Assembly (NCBI GenBank): GCA_003550325.1
Contig: QKWP01000238.1
Span: forward strand, 242,614 to 306,613
Origin: Gigaspora rosea
Taxonomy: Eukaryota; Glomeromycota; Glomeromycetes; Diversisporales; Gigasporaceae
Direction of reading: 5' to 3'
DNA: 64,000 nucleotides
This document shows positions 45,599-56,979 of this stretch, piece after piece; position 1 is the first letter of the stretch, and each line of letters begins with the position of its first letter. A program made the position numbers and the translations under genes. Under the pieces are notes generated by a model. It had not been told where the DNA came from. It was given only the letters and a program-made list of their open reading frames with translations, and searched no databases.

Positions 45599-45606
45599 AT
45601 TTCTCC

Positions 45607-46395
45607 TGACACTTGCTCCATAATTGTATCAACACAACCCACCCGAAAACGACATAGGTACATGATGAAAACAAAAAAAGTTAATTCCGATGACGAACCT
45701 GGTTATATTACAAGTCACACACAAAATCTGGTCCACCAATGCATCGTAGATCGTCCTCCGCTATCCTCCGCACAAAGAATACTATGAATATAGTATAAAG
45801 AGTTGTCAATCTATCAAATAGAGTCACTAAAAAAATTTGCGAAGACTATATATATACTCACGTGTTCATGTAACATGATAATCTTAGTAAACTTTAGATT
45901 TTGTTTGCAAACAATTGCCTTAACTCAGCCTCAGCAGTGCATGAACTTTGTGGGACCCGAAATCCCAATTCAATGTATGAACTTTTACGTACACATATGA
46001 TGAAAGCAATTAAACGGGTTGGCGCCATAGCCCACCTGATATTTTATTCAAGTGCACAAATTAACCAATTAGGTGTTTATTATAAGTAAAATTTATGTAC
46101 GTACGTACATACCCGTGGGCGAAAATAAAGTTTCCATTAAAGTGTAACTTTTTTGCCGGTTGTAAGGGAATTTTTAAAAAATTACCTAAGTGGAGATTAA
46201 AATTTTCCTATCAGATTGGCGCAATGATGATCGACCAATGTTTAGTAATTGCCCAACTGATTATTTATTTCCCAATAAAAAGGCAATTAAAAATTCGTTT
46301 ACACTTTTGAATGCATTACCATTCCTGTTTTCTTTGAAGGTTAAGTTGTAGAAGTAACATTTGTTGTATCTTTGAAATATCTTTTTGAAAATAAA
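45607..46395. other. Upstream region of VTC4, no other gene seen
   Basis: Several short open frames exist (45587-46310) but share no recognisable content and overlap in different frames. A palindromic TACGTACGTACATA occurs at 46096-46111. A TATA-like or phosphate-response element could not be assigned with confidence. Confidence 0.4.
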
Positions 46396-46400
46396 AACTT

Positions 46401-49111
46401 ATGAAGTTTGGAAGTCAATTAAGAGCAGCCTTATATGATGATTGGGCTGAATATTATATTGATTATGACGGGCTGAAGAAGCTCCTTAAGCGTGGATTAA
46501 AGAATGTAGGGGGTTATACTGGAAAAGACGAAACTGAATTTGTAGAAAAGCTAGATAAAGAGCTTGAAAAGGTTAGTTTTGAACCAAGAATAACGTGAGT
46601 TATGATACTGTGAGATAGTACTTTCGTTAATATAGCCATGGTATCTCACTTGTCATTTTACACGTTAGACGTTTCAATGCATATAAATAATGGATAATTA
46701 TTTGGTGCACCGTAAACCTTAATAGGTCCATGCTTTTCAAAATGCTAAATATGAAGAAATCAAAAGTAAAGTTCAGCGCTGTGAAGATACAGTGAACTTA
46801 ATAAGCAAAGATTCATCATCAAATGGGAAAGAACGCTATACGGACATAGAGCGGCAAATTAATGCCATCACCGAAGAATTGAACGAATTGGCCAAGTATA
46901 AAAGACTAAATTATACTGGCATCATGAAAATTATAAAGAAACACAACAGGTAATAAATTTATTAATATAATCTTAATTTTTTTTTGGGTAAATTTTGATC
47001 TAATACAAAATGTATTCGTTATTTTTAGGCGAACAAAATTCGATCTTACTCCATTTATTAGTGTTCGATTAAAAGCTTGCCCTTTTTATAAAGAAACTTT
47101 TGAACCTGTTGTTATAAATCTTTCCCAGCTCTACCACATAGTGCATCAAGGACTAGGTTCCGATCAAAGTTCTAGTTCATTAAACTTTTCTTCTATTCCA
47201 ACCACATTGCCATCACAAGAAAGAACTTTGCGCCAATCTACGAGATATTGGATTCATCCTGATAACGTAATGGAGGTTAAAACCACCATTTTACGTCATC
47301 TTCCAGTTTTGATATATAAACCGGGCACGGATGCGTCAATCACCTCGTTATATTTTGATAACGATGCCTTTGAACTTTATCAAGATAAGGTTGATCGTAA
47401 GCCTGGGGATCAACTCATCAGATTACGTTGGTATGGTAGTAAGGAATCGACACGTGAAATATTTGTCGAGAGAAAAACTCGACTACAGGGAGAAGAAGAA
47501 AGTAAAGATCGATTTTTAGTTAAAGAAAAATACGTAGATGATTTCTTAAAAGGAACTTATTCCATGGATAAGGCAATCAAAAAAATGAAAGAAAATCCCG
47601 GCAAGACCGATGATGATATAAAGAACTTTCAATCATTGGTTAAAGACATCCAAGATACGGTCAGGGAAAAGAAGCTGCAGCCCGGTAACCTTTTAATACT
47701 ATAACTTGTGTTTGTTATGAAATAAATTTAATTGTTAAATATATATCTATTTTTTTTTTTTTTATCTACAGTCCTTCGTACTTATTACCATCGTATGGCA
47801 TTTCAAATCCCAAGGGATGAGCGTGTTAGAATTTCACTTGATACGGAATTCTATATGATTCGTGAAGATAATTTTGATAAAGAACGTCGTCAAGACGTTG
47901 CTTGGCGTCGAACGGATATTGACAATTCTGATTTTGGAAAATTATCGCCGTCGGAATGTACTAAATTTCCTTACGCTATCTTAGAGGTCAAACTCAACTT
48001 GGACGGTGAACAAGAACCAAATTGGGTCAAGGAATTGGTTAAAAGCGGTCTGGTAAGTCTTTTATGACCAATAATTATCTTTAATACCATCTCATTAAAA
48101 AAAAAATTTTTTTCTGGATTCAGATCGAAGAAGCTCCACAATTTTCAAAATATGTTCATGGTGTTGCAACTTTATTCACTTCCCAAGCACCTTCTTTACC
48201 ATACTGGGTAGGTTTTTTAGTCAATTTTCATTTTAATTTTTAAAATAAAATAAATTAATTTGAATGATTTTAGCTGCCCAATATCGATAAAGACATTCTC
48301 AAGCCAAGTGTACGTCAATCATCCGAAGACTACGATGAAGATTATGACGAAGGGTCTTCATCTGCATTATATGGAATTAGCTCAAACCGTGGAAAAAATA
48401 TAATTGATATCGAATCCGGAGATAGGAGGGATAAAGGAAAAGCTGTTGAGGTTTATAAGAACGACGATGATGATGATCAATTTGATGAAACAGCTCCATT
48501 ATTGGATCATGATGACGATGAAGATATACGTGAAAACAAGCCTATTGGTCTTAAAACTTTTAGGAAAATCTTTCGAAAGCGTACTCGTTCAAGACCGGAT
48601 AGAGTAATTATACCTTATAATGTTAAAGAACCTGAAAGAGTTGTGGGATCTGTAAAAGTGGAGGCGAAAGTGTTTTTCGCCAATGAAAGAACGTTCTTTG
48701 CTTGGATGAAATTTAGCATTCTATTAAGTACTTTTGCTTTAGCATTATTTAATGCTTCTGCCGCAGATAATGAACTTGGAATGCGATGCGCTATAGCTTA
48801 TACAGGAATAGGTATTACTTGTTTGATATACTCAGTTTACAAATACAATTCAAGACTTAGTATGATCAATTCTAAACACCCGGGCCCTTATGGTAAGCTT
48901 TCTTTTTTTTTCTTATTGTTTTGTTGACAAATAACTTTGGATAAGAATATATCTTTTTTCGTTTTTAGACGATATTTTAGCGCCAATTTTTGTATGCCTT
49001 TCTTTATTTTTGGCTTCCGGATTGAATTTTTATTTAAAACTTCATCCCAAAATGATTGAAACAAGTCATAATTCTAGCACTACTAATGCTAGCAGTCCTA
49101 ATTCAATGTAA
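46401..49111 (+). CDS. VTC4: Vacuolar transporter chaperone 4, polyphosphate polymerase
   Basis: Seven exons (46401-46571, 46726-46949, 47029-47684, 47772-48052, 48124-48207, 48274-48892, 48969-49111) give 725 residues in frame; yeast Vtc4 has 721. The N-terminal SPX domain (1 to about 155) starts MKFGSQLRAALYDDWAEYYI and has the basic phosphate/inositol-pyrophosphate-sensing helix YTGIMKIIKKHNR. The catalytic VTC tunnel domain (about 190-480) has YWIHPDNVMEVK, SLYFDND, the two arginines of LIRLRWYGS (about 263 and 265), FVERKTR, VRISLDTEF and AILEVKLNL, so it looks enzymatically complete, unlike Vtc2/3. An acidic linker (DEDYDEGSSS, KNDDDDDQFDETAP) precedes a basic stretch and the three-helix DUF202 membrane domain (FFAWMKFSILLSTFALALF and two more). 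It makes polyphosphate from ATP and threads it into the vacuole. Confidence 0.95.
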
Positions 49112-49530
49112 AAGAATTGAGAAAAATCTTTTGTATTTATAAGTAAAAATTATGTAAAAAAAAACTTTTGTACTTTTTTTCTTTTAAACGTTAGGAGGCT
49201 TCTGAATGCAAATAAGCAATTTATTAACAATATATTAGCAATGTATCAGTTTTTTTATTTTATTTTAATTAAACGTAATTTGGAGGTTGGTTTTATTTTT
49301 TATATTGATTTCAGATATCTTTTTTGAATTAAATTTCTGAAGGTTTAAATATAATTATTTTAAACTGATACAGTATTTGTGGAGTTTACTAATAATAAAT
49401 AATTCTCTTTACGTATTTAAAATTTTTTAAAATTGCATATTTTAAAACTTAATTTTTTTATAATATTAGAGCATTAAGCGCATCATGCTATGCATGCATG
49501 CATGCAGTGCATAATGTTGTGCTAAAGTGC
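49112..49530. other. VTC4 downstream region
   Basis: AT-rich sequence; ATGCATGCATGCATGCAGTGCA at 49492-49513 is a short GCAT repeat. No gene is visible. Confidence 0.4.
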
Positions 49531-49533
49531 TAG

Positions 49534-49708
49534 TTGTCCGGAGCGAAGCGTAGGACTCATACTTCTACGCTCAGTGATAACCGAAACTACGCTTTTGATA
49601 TATTTATATCAAAAATTATCAAAGACGCAGTTGTGCATTTTCCGTCTGTAACGCCACGTATCTATACAACACAAGTTTTAAGCGCTTTTTATACAGTACT
49701 ATACTAAA
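49534..49708 (+). repeat. Dispersed ~180-bp repeat, copy 1
   Basis: It shares GTCCGGAG.GAAGC.TAGGAC, TCATACTTCTACGCT.AGTGA, GATATA.TTATATCAAAA, GCATTTTCCGT and TACTATACTAAA-type blocks with 60119-60312 in the same orientation. No TIR is evident. Confidence 0.6.
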
Positions 49709-49912
49709 TTTTGTATACCATTTTTTTTTGTTAAACGACTTTTAGATTCTCGAGCTGAAGAAAATTAATCAATGCGCATGAAATGATAATGCTTTATATT
49801 TGTGATTTGTGAACCATATGTAGGGTAGGTGGCATGGGTCTCAGGGCATGCCCTAGGAGCATGCCGTTAGGCCAAAAGGCATAACCTACGTTTCTCACGG
49901 CCCCACCAGGAG

Positions 49913-50171
49913 TATACATGTTGGCAAAATCCCGACTTACTATAGTTTGGGATTTGTCCGTCATCCCAAATCCCAAATCCCAAATTCTAGTATTACTAAT
50001 ATCTCAAAAACTTTATTAATAATCTTTATTTAAACAAATCATATATATTCTTATAGTTATAAATAATATATTTACAAAATATTAAGATTATTTATTTGAT
50101 TTAATCTTTTATAAATAGCAATTGTTTTTTTATTATTTGGAATTTGTCCGGGTTTTGCCAGCATGTATAAC
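49913..50171. repeat. MITE with GTATACATGTTGGCAAAA ends
   Basis: The left end TATACATGTTGGCAAAATCC and the reverse complement of the right end (TATACATGCTGGCAAAACCC) match, then GGA/CGA. Near the left end ATCCCAAATCCCAAATCCCAA is a short tandem repeat. It abuts the next element at 50178. Confidence 0.55.
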
Positions 50172-50177
50172 CAGGAG

Positions 50178-50492
50178 TCTAGACACTTTTGCAGTAACGT
50201 GACCATCACGTGGTGTGGCGTCTTCGGATTAACTTTTGGTTTTATTGTTAGGGTTAGGGTTAGGGTTCGTGTATATAGCCTTAGAAGGTCCCTATATATA
50301 TGTAAAATCGCGTTCCGGACATTTTTATGTGGTTTTTAAGGCCGATTTAAACAATAGTTTTCGAGTATTTTCGCTCTTTTCTTCTTGTACATGTTTGTTT
50401 TGATGTCGGACTGATCCAGGACGATCAAAATTTACGTTCTCCGATTGGTTAATTCTCATGCGTCACGTCACGTTACTGCAAAAGTGTCTAGA
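50178..50492. repeat. Element with perfect 26-bp TIRs carrying promoter-like cassette copy 4
   Basis: Bases 50178-50203 and 50467-50492 are perfect reverse complements (TCTAGACACTTTTGCAGTAA, then CGTGAC). The interior holds TTAGGGTTAGGGTTAGGG (50250-50267), TATATATATG, AAAATCGCGTTCCGGACATT (core 50293-50326), a T-rich run and ATCAAAATTTACGTTCTCCG, ATTGGTTAA. It is therefore a movable package containing the same ordered parts as copies 1-3. Confidence 0.65.
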
Positions 50493-51519
50493 CCCCCGGT
50501 GCGGATTGCAACTTTTTATTTGTCAAAAATTTTAATTAAACTCAAAAATTTTATGAGAAATTTTTTGAATTGCTCTATGAAAATTTAATCCTATATGCCG
50601 TTAGGTATGGAGAATGACATATTTTAAAACCAACTATTATTTATAATAGGGTTTTAAAATGCGTCGACCTAATATAAAATTTTTTAATTTTTGTTTTTTT
50701 GATCAAAAATGCTAAATACAGCTTAATAAAATTTTATCTAAAATTCCTAAAAATTTTAGAGTACATGCAAATCGTTATTCTGTACAACTTTACTTACTAC
50801 GCCATGTTTAATTTTCTCATTAAAAAAAAAGTTGTATATATGGCTACGATCGTCAGTAGGTAACGTGATTATCAAAAATCCGGTGATCAATATCAGGGGG
50901 GTGTACCACCTGTCCTACTTGCTATGACTCCAACCATCTATACAGAGACTGCCCCAATAATGTCTGCAGAGGATGCAGTACATTAGAACATATTGAAGCC
51001 TATTGTCCTCTTGCTACTTGGAAAAGACAAAACTTGGTTTATCAGTGTGGATGCACTCTTGATCAAGTTGATAGTAATCATCTACCTACTCATAGCCCTC
51101 GTCGTACCCACCATTGTTGCCAATGTAAAGTTCCTAACAGACCAGAAGTTCTTAAACTTCTTGAAGAGAAACTTGTATGCCTAGGATGTTATAATGATTT
51201 CCATTGTGCTCTTGACCGAGAAGATCCTAGAAGTATCCATTTCTTCACCCAAAGTAAAGGGCGTGGAATGCTTGTTAAATGCAAAGTATGTGATAAGTCA
51301 GACACGAGACCTAGAATGTGTCAATTAGATAGTCTCTGAGAAGAATTATGGTTTTGTGAGTTAGAACACCTCTATGCATACAAGGCTAGCCAGGATATCC
51401 AGTATAATCCTAACTATAACCTCTGGACCAGAATTAAACATTATACTGAATCAACAAAGAATACAGGACACCAATATGAAATGAACCAGACCAGAATTTA
51501 CCGACTTGCAAAGATTCTC

Positions 51520-51610
51520 TTGGATGAAAATGACCAGACCATCGCCCAGGCCTTAGAACCTCTANTTGGATGAAAATGACCAGACCATCGCCCAGGCCTT
51601 AGAACCTCTA
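51520..51610. other. Assembly join: 45-nt exact duplication around a single N
   Basis: Bases 51520-51564 and 51566-51610 are identical around an N at 51565, as at 1471 and 3600. This is a contig-overlap artefact and not a feature of the element. Confidence 0.9.
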
Positions 51611-54600
51611 ACCTCTGACCATATAACTCAACCTTGGAGCTATGAAGAAATGCAACTTATATTGCAAGCTGAATCAGACCTATTATCAGAAAATGATATC
51701 GATCCTCTACAAGCAATTTTGGATAAATCCTTCGACACTAGCCACCCAGACTACGACCAGAAGTATGCCCTCGCTATACTTAGAAGAAACTTCACAGTTC
51801 CTGTTGACCTTTGTCAGGAACATTTACATGTTAAACACCAAGAAGAATTGAATGAAATCAAGGATATTGTGATGAATGCAAACTTCCAGACCCAGAAATT
51901 TACTCACCACCTGCTGAAGAAACTATTAAGGAATTGGATGATGACTCCCAGTTTTATCAGCTTCAACAACAAGTACAACAACAAGACCAATAGATAAAAC
52001 AATTACAAACAAGAATTGAAATCTTGAAAACCACCAATGTTGCTTTATTACGCTTTTTCAAAGAAGAAGCCAAAAATGCTCATAAACGGGCTAATACCTT
52101 GGATATGCTTTGTCAAAATTTTTAGAGAATCCTAGGCAGGATCTTAAACTACCTGTCGACCCAGACCAGACCCTTATACCCAGATCTGTAAATATTATTA
52201 CTCTTGAGCATGAAGAATATACCCTAACAACCCAGACCTCTTTAAATATTGGACTACTTAATAAAGAACAAGGCCTTGCCTTTTGGAAATTATTGGAAGA
52301 ATTTGCAGACCTCTTTGCAAATGATATAACTGAGCTAGAACGAACCAATTTGGTGACTCATCGAATCTATACTGAGGATGTACACCCTATCCGCTCTTGC
52401 CCTTACTCTGTACCTCCTAATGAACAAGAATTTATACAAGAAGAAATCCAAAGAATGTTGGAGCATAAACTCATTCAACCCTCTGACAGCCCTTGGACCT
52501 TACCTGTTGTTCTAGTATGGAAGAAAAATGGCAAATTACGATTCTGTATAGACTACAGAAAAGTAAATGCTATCACTAAAAAAGATGCTTACCCTCTACC
52601 TCGCATTGATGAAATGCATAATGTCCTTACAGGATGCTCTTGGTTCTCTACACTCAATCTTGCAAGTGGATATTGACAAGTTGCCATGGACCCCTGTGAC
52701 AAAGAGAAAACTGCCTTTACTACACGATATGGAATCTATGAATTTAATGTAATGCCCTTTGGTCTTTGCAATGCTCCTGCAACTTTCCAAAGGCTGATGA
52801 ACCATATATATAAAGAAATTGCATGGAAATTTGTAGTTGTGTACTTAGACGATACAATTGTTTATTCGAGAACATTTGATGAACATTTAACCCATTTAAA
52901 AAGAGTATTTAATAGAATTAAACAAGCAGGACTCAGACTTAATATAGAAAAGTGCACTTTTTGGATGCACCAACTACCATTTCTAGGACACTTAATCTTT
53001 GCTAAAGGTATCGCCCTTGACCCTCAAAAAGTAGAAACTGTCCAACGGATTCAACCTCCTAAAAACCTTACAGCCCTTCGATCTTTCCTTGGACTTGCAG
53101 GATACTATCACCAATTTATTCAAAACTTTTCATCAATTGCTCGCCCTTTGAATTCTCTTCTGCAAAAGAATAAACCCTATCACTAGCAAGGCAAACAACA
53201 AAAAGCTTTTGAAGAGTTAAAATCTAGACTCATTACTGCTCCCATATTAGCCTACCCCAACTTTAAAGAGACATTTATTCTTGCTACCGATGCTTCTTAC
53301 AATGGCTTTGGAGCCACACTAAGCCAACTAGATAGAAATGGAAAAGAACACCCAATTGCTATGCTAGTAAAAGTCTGTGAAAAGAAGAAATGAATTATGC
53401 AGCAACTGAACTTGAATGTGCTGCAGTTGTATGGGCCATAGAACATTTTCACAAATATTTAGGCGCTACAAAATTCATCTTAGTTACAGACCACTCAGCA
53501 TTGAAATGGTTACGTACTGCTGAACCCAAAGGAAGAATTGGAAGATGGATCTTGAAGCTCCAACCATACAATTTTGGAATTATTCATAAACCAGGCCGAA
53601 TTCATTCGAATGTTGATGCCCTCTCTCGGTTACCGACTCAGACCATTGTACCTAATAAATTATATGAATCTTGACCAATATCATAATCTTTACCACTATT
53701 TGGACACAGACCAATTTCCAGATGGATTTACTGACCAAGAACAAAAACGACTAATGACCCAGGCTAAATACTTTGAAGTTAGACATCACCTTCTCTATAA
53801 AAAGAATAAAAGGAACCCAGACAGGCCACTTAGAGTTATAAAATGGACAGAAGTTGAACCAGTATTATATATGATGCATAAGCACCCCACTGCTGGACAT
53901 TTGGGAACTGACGCTATGTATTATAAAATATCTGACCGCTATTATTGGGATCAAATGTATAGAGATATACAAGAATATGTGAAGACTTGTGAGGAATGCC
54001 AAAGAAGACAAAAAGGTCATAGGAAAGAACCTTTACACCCTATACAAATAGGAAGAGCTTTCGAACGTGTTGGAATTGACCTTGTAGGCCCTTTGCCTAT
54101 AACTAAACAAAACAATCGATATATTATTGTCGCTACCGAATACCTGACACGATGGCCAGAAGCTCGTGCTGTTCCAGATGCTAGTGCTAATACACTCGCT
54201 CAGTTTATCTTTGAAGAGATAATCTGTAGACATGGAACTCCAAAAATTATCTTATCAGACCAAGGTCGCAATTTTATTAGCGAAACTATTAGAATTCTCT
54301 GCGAGAAATTTCTTATCAAGCACAAATTCTCTTCTCCCTACCACCCTCAGACAAATGGGATGGTGGAAAGATTTAATAGAACATTGTGTGAATCACTTGC
54401 AAAAGTGAAAGGAGATGATGATTGGGATTTGTATATACCTGCTGTTCTCTTAGCATATAGAACAAAAAGACATGCTACCACAGGATATACCCCCTTTCAA
54501 CTTATATATGGGAGATATGCTATCTTACCAATCGAAGCACTTTTCCCAGTAGAACCTATAGAAATTGATGATGAAATAGACTTACAAGGAAGTATTCTCC

Positions 54601-55061
54601 AACGTGCTTATGATTTAATAGAGAAATTACCAAACTACCAGAATCAGGCAAGACAAAATACTGAACGATCACAGCAAAAACAAAAAGTCCGTTTTGATGC
54701 CAATATTCGAACAGAGACATTTGAAATTGGTGATAAAGTGTGGATACAAAGAAAGGAACTAGAAGCCTCTCGCTCAGCCAAATTTGAAGACAAAAGATTT
54801 GGACCTTTTCTTATCCATGAGAAATTAGACAATGGTGCTTATAAATTACGGACAATAGAAGGAAAAATTTTACAAAAATACTATAATAGTGATCGTCTTG
54901 CTAAATATCACGAGCCACAAACTTGGGAACCAGTAGTTGTTATTGATTCCCCTAGAAATTTCTAGAAGAAATTTGATCTACAAGGGGATGAAACACACAA
55001 TTTAATTCGTAAAACCTCAAAATGTATTTATACAACTACCCCTTTTGGAATTTTCCCAAAA

Positions 55062-55856
55062 ATGACTACCCCTACATTGCAACCTCAAACCTTGTTAGCC
55101 CTCCAATACCTTTTTCAGACATGGAAACAAGATAATGCCGCCCAAAATTATGCATTGTGGATTACATCACAATGTGTATGGTTATGTGATAATAATGATA
55201 CCACTCAGACTATTGACCTTACTAATGTAATTACTTCTTTTCTTGAGCCAGACTCAAATAATTTTCTGAACACTCTAGAAGACACAGAGCAATTAGAAAT
55301 TAATTTACCAGAAGTAAATGACACAGAAGAAATAAACCCGAACTTGGAACTAGAAGATATACAAGAAGAAGCGTTAACAGTTCCAATTACTAATCAAGAA
55401 GAAGTCACTCCTGCCCCATTACCTGAAAAATTAAGCAGGATTATACAAGATATTATCCAACCTTGTGGACCTCTAACTCAGACCTCTACCCCTCCATATA
55501 CTGGAATAACGTATCAAGAGAAATTACAGAAAATTCTCAAACGAATTAAAACTCGAACTAGAAACAGACAAGACCAGACTAAGCTGCTCGAAGCTTATTA
55601 TTATCTTGGTAACCTTATAGACAAGTACCCTGATGCTCATGAAGATATTCAATCAATAATTGAGAAGACTCAAGGAGAAAGAAGAGCCCGAGACACATGG
55701 AAGTGTGCCAGACGGATGAAATTGCTTTTCTCTAATCGACCTCTAGAAAATATCTCTCGAACAACCTATATTACTTATACAATGATTACGAGGTTAACTG
55801 ATGCCGAACTTTCTCAAGTCCTTCCCCAAATTAGAACTCACGGAGTTCGTTCTTAA
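55062..55856 (+). CDS. Extra open frame downstream of the Gypsy integrase, function unknown
   Basis: This 264-codon frame lies between integrase and the 3' LTR, the position an envelope gene occupies in some relatives. The product has an acidic middle (LEINLPEVNDTEEINPNLEL) and a basic helical second half (YQEKLQKILKRIKTRTRNRQ, LLEAYYYLGNLIDKYPDAHE). I see no signal peptide, no membrane segment and no Cys pattern, so an envelope is unlikely. It could be an accessory, structural or nucleic-acid-binding protein of this element family. I do not recognise it. Confidence 0.6.
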   Translation: MTTPTLQPQTLLALQYLFQTWKQDNAAQNYALWITSQCVWLCDNNDTTQTIDLTNVITSFLEPDSNNFLNTLEDTEQLEINLPEVNDTEEINPNLELEDIQEEALTVPITNQEEVTPAPLPEKLSRIIQDIIQPCGPLTQTSTPPYTGITYQEKLQKILKRIKTRTRNRQDQTKLLEAYYYLGNLIDKYPDAHEDIQSIIEKTQGERRARDTWKCARRMKLLFSNRPLENISRTTYITYTMITRLTDAELSQVLPQIRTHGVRS

Positions 55857-55868
55857 AGGGGAGAGAAA

Positions 55869-56329
55869 TGTTATAGAATAGGTTTTAATTTTGGTAGAAA
55901 TTAGTTAAGAAATTAGAACTAAATAAGGAAATTTTGTAATAACTGTATTTAGTAATAGTGATAAGCGAAATTGATGTGCAATGACACTCAATGACGCTTA
56001 GCGACGCTTAACGACGCTTAGCGACGCTTAACGACGCTTAGCGACGCTTAACGACGCTTAGCGACGCTTAATGACGCTTAGCGACACTTAGCTTAATAGA
56101 TATATAAACCCACCTTATTTCTTTTAGTTTTAGACAGATTCAGACATTGTATTTTATCTTTACCTTTATATTAATTATTCTCCTCTATTATTATTAATAA
56201 ACTCTTGGGATTTCTAAGGAATAGACACTTTGGAATAGCCTCTTGTTAAATTAATAAACTGTCTATTATCTCTTGTTGTTTTATACTGAACTGCCTTAGA
56301 GAAGTGTGTAGTTTCTTACAGACATAACA
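55869..56329 (+). repeat. 3' LTR of the Gypsy element, 461 bp
   Basis: It starts TGTTATAGA and ends CAGACATAACA, the usual TG...CA inverted ends. It is preceded by the purine-rich GGGGAGAGAAA. It contains a TATATAAACCC box at about 56101 and AATAAACTCTTGGG at about 56207, which could serve as start and poly-A signals. A tandem array of ACGCTTAGCG/ACGCTTAACG words occupies 55984-56095 in the presumed U3. Confidence 0.8.
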
Positions 56330-56589
56330 GAAATTATACTTTCCTCTTGCACACCGCTTCATGCCCAAAGTAAGGGATCTCAGGAGCCATGTGATTGTTA
56401 CTCTATCGGAATTCAAGAAGGCTTCTGGTACTGTAACACCACGAGAACGACGACAGGCAAAACATGCGATTTTCTGTGTTGATTAGTTTAATTTAATTTA
56501 TAAACATAGTCACATGACAGACACAGGATAAGACCCTCTACCCCAGGGTATAGGTTAAGTTTCTCCTGTCTAGACCCCTGGTGCGGTTC
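56330..56589. other. Flank of the Gypsy element
   Basis: GTCTAGACCCCTGGTGCGG at 56571-56589 repeats a word at 50485-50503 (GTCTAGACCCCCGGTGCGG) that sits at the right border of the 26-bp-TIR element. No gene is seen. Confidence 0.4.
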
Positions 56590-56974
56590 GTAGCTCACCC
56601 ACAAAAAATTTTCTAGTCATGTGACTTTTTGTGGCACAACTAGGCGCAAACCAATTGAATTTTAGGATCAGATATAATGTAAAAATTGCGCTTTTTATAA
56701 TTTTTCGTAAAAAATCACTAATAACTCCGAAGTTTGTCTATGAAATCATTAACTGCTATTAACAAAAAAAATTCCTTGCAAAATTTTGGTATTAGTAGTA
56801 CTCTAACCAAGTGTTTAACCCAAATCCTAACCACTTGATTTATTACTTTAATTCTTTTGCTTTATTCAATTGTTTTGATTGTTTTGATTTTCACGTTACA
56901 CCTGATCTCAAATTTTGATTGGTTGGTGCCACAAAAAAGTCTTACGACTGGAAAATTTTTTGTAGATGAGCTAC
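56590..56974. repeat. MITE, 385 bp, ~47-bp TIRs
   Basis: The left end GTAGCTCACCCACAAAAAAT and the reverse complement of the right end, GTAGCTCATCTACAAAAAAT, match. They continue TTTC.AGTC.T..GACTTTTT and GTGGCA. The 70-codon frame at 56857-57069 overlaps the right end and is not a gene. Confidence 0.75.
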
Positions 56975-56979
56975 TATTA

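Larger units (their letters stand above)
50893..56329 (+). mobile_element. Ty3/Gypsy LTR retrotransposon, broken, 3' LTR only
   Basis: Parts in order: a Cys/His-rich zinc-knuckle/ribbon-like region at about 50.9-51.3 kb (gag-side nucleic-acid-binding part), a linker at about 51.5-52.1 kb, reverse transcriptase at about 52.3-53.2 kb (WKKNGKLRFCIDYRKVN, VVYLDDTIVYS), RNase H at about 53.2-53.65 kb (ATDASYNGFGA) and integrase at about 53.7-54.95 kb (HHCC-type finger, then VGIDLVGPLP and an ILSDQGRNF core). An extra open frame follows at 55062-55856, then a polypurine tract and the 3' LTR. RT-before-IN order places it in Ty3/Gypsy. No matching 5' LTR is visible upstream, so the left part is missing. 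It carries a handful of breaks, roughly three to five, but protein similarity is still clear, suggesting moderate age. An assembly join lies inside it (see 51520). Confidence 0.9.

Noticed and set aside
45587-46310. Four overlapping open frames upstream of VTC4
   Set aside because: No homology, biased composition or splice context; frames overlap each other and partly cover a MITE end.
50250-50267. TTAGGG triplet as evidence of a telomere or chromosome end
   Set aside because: Only three units, inside a TIR element; no array and the sequence continues on both sides.
55984-56095. Regular ~10-bp repeats as a CRISPR array
   Set aside because: Units are directly adjacent with no unique spacers, and they lie in an LTR of a eukaryotic element.
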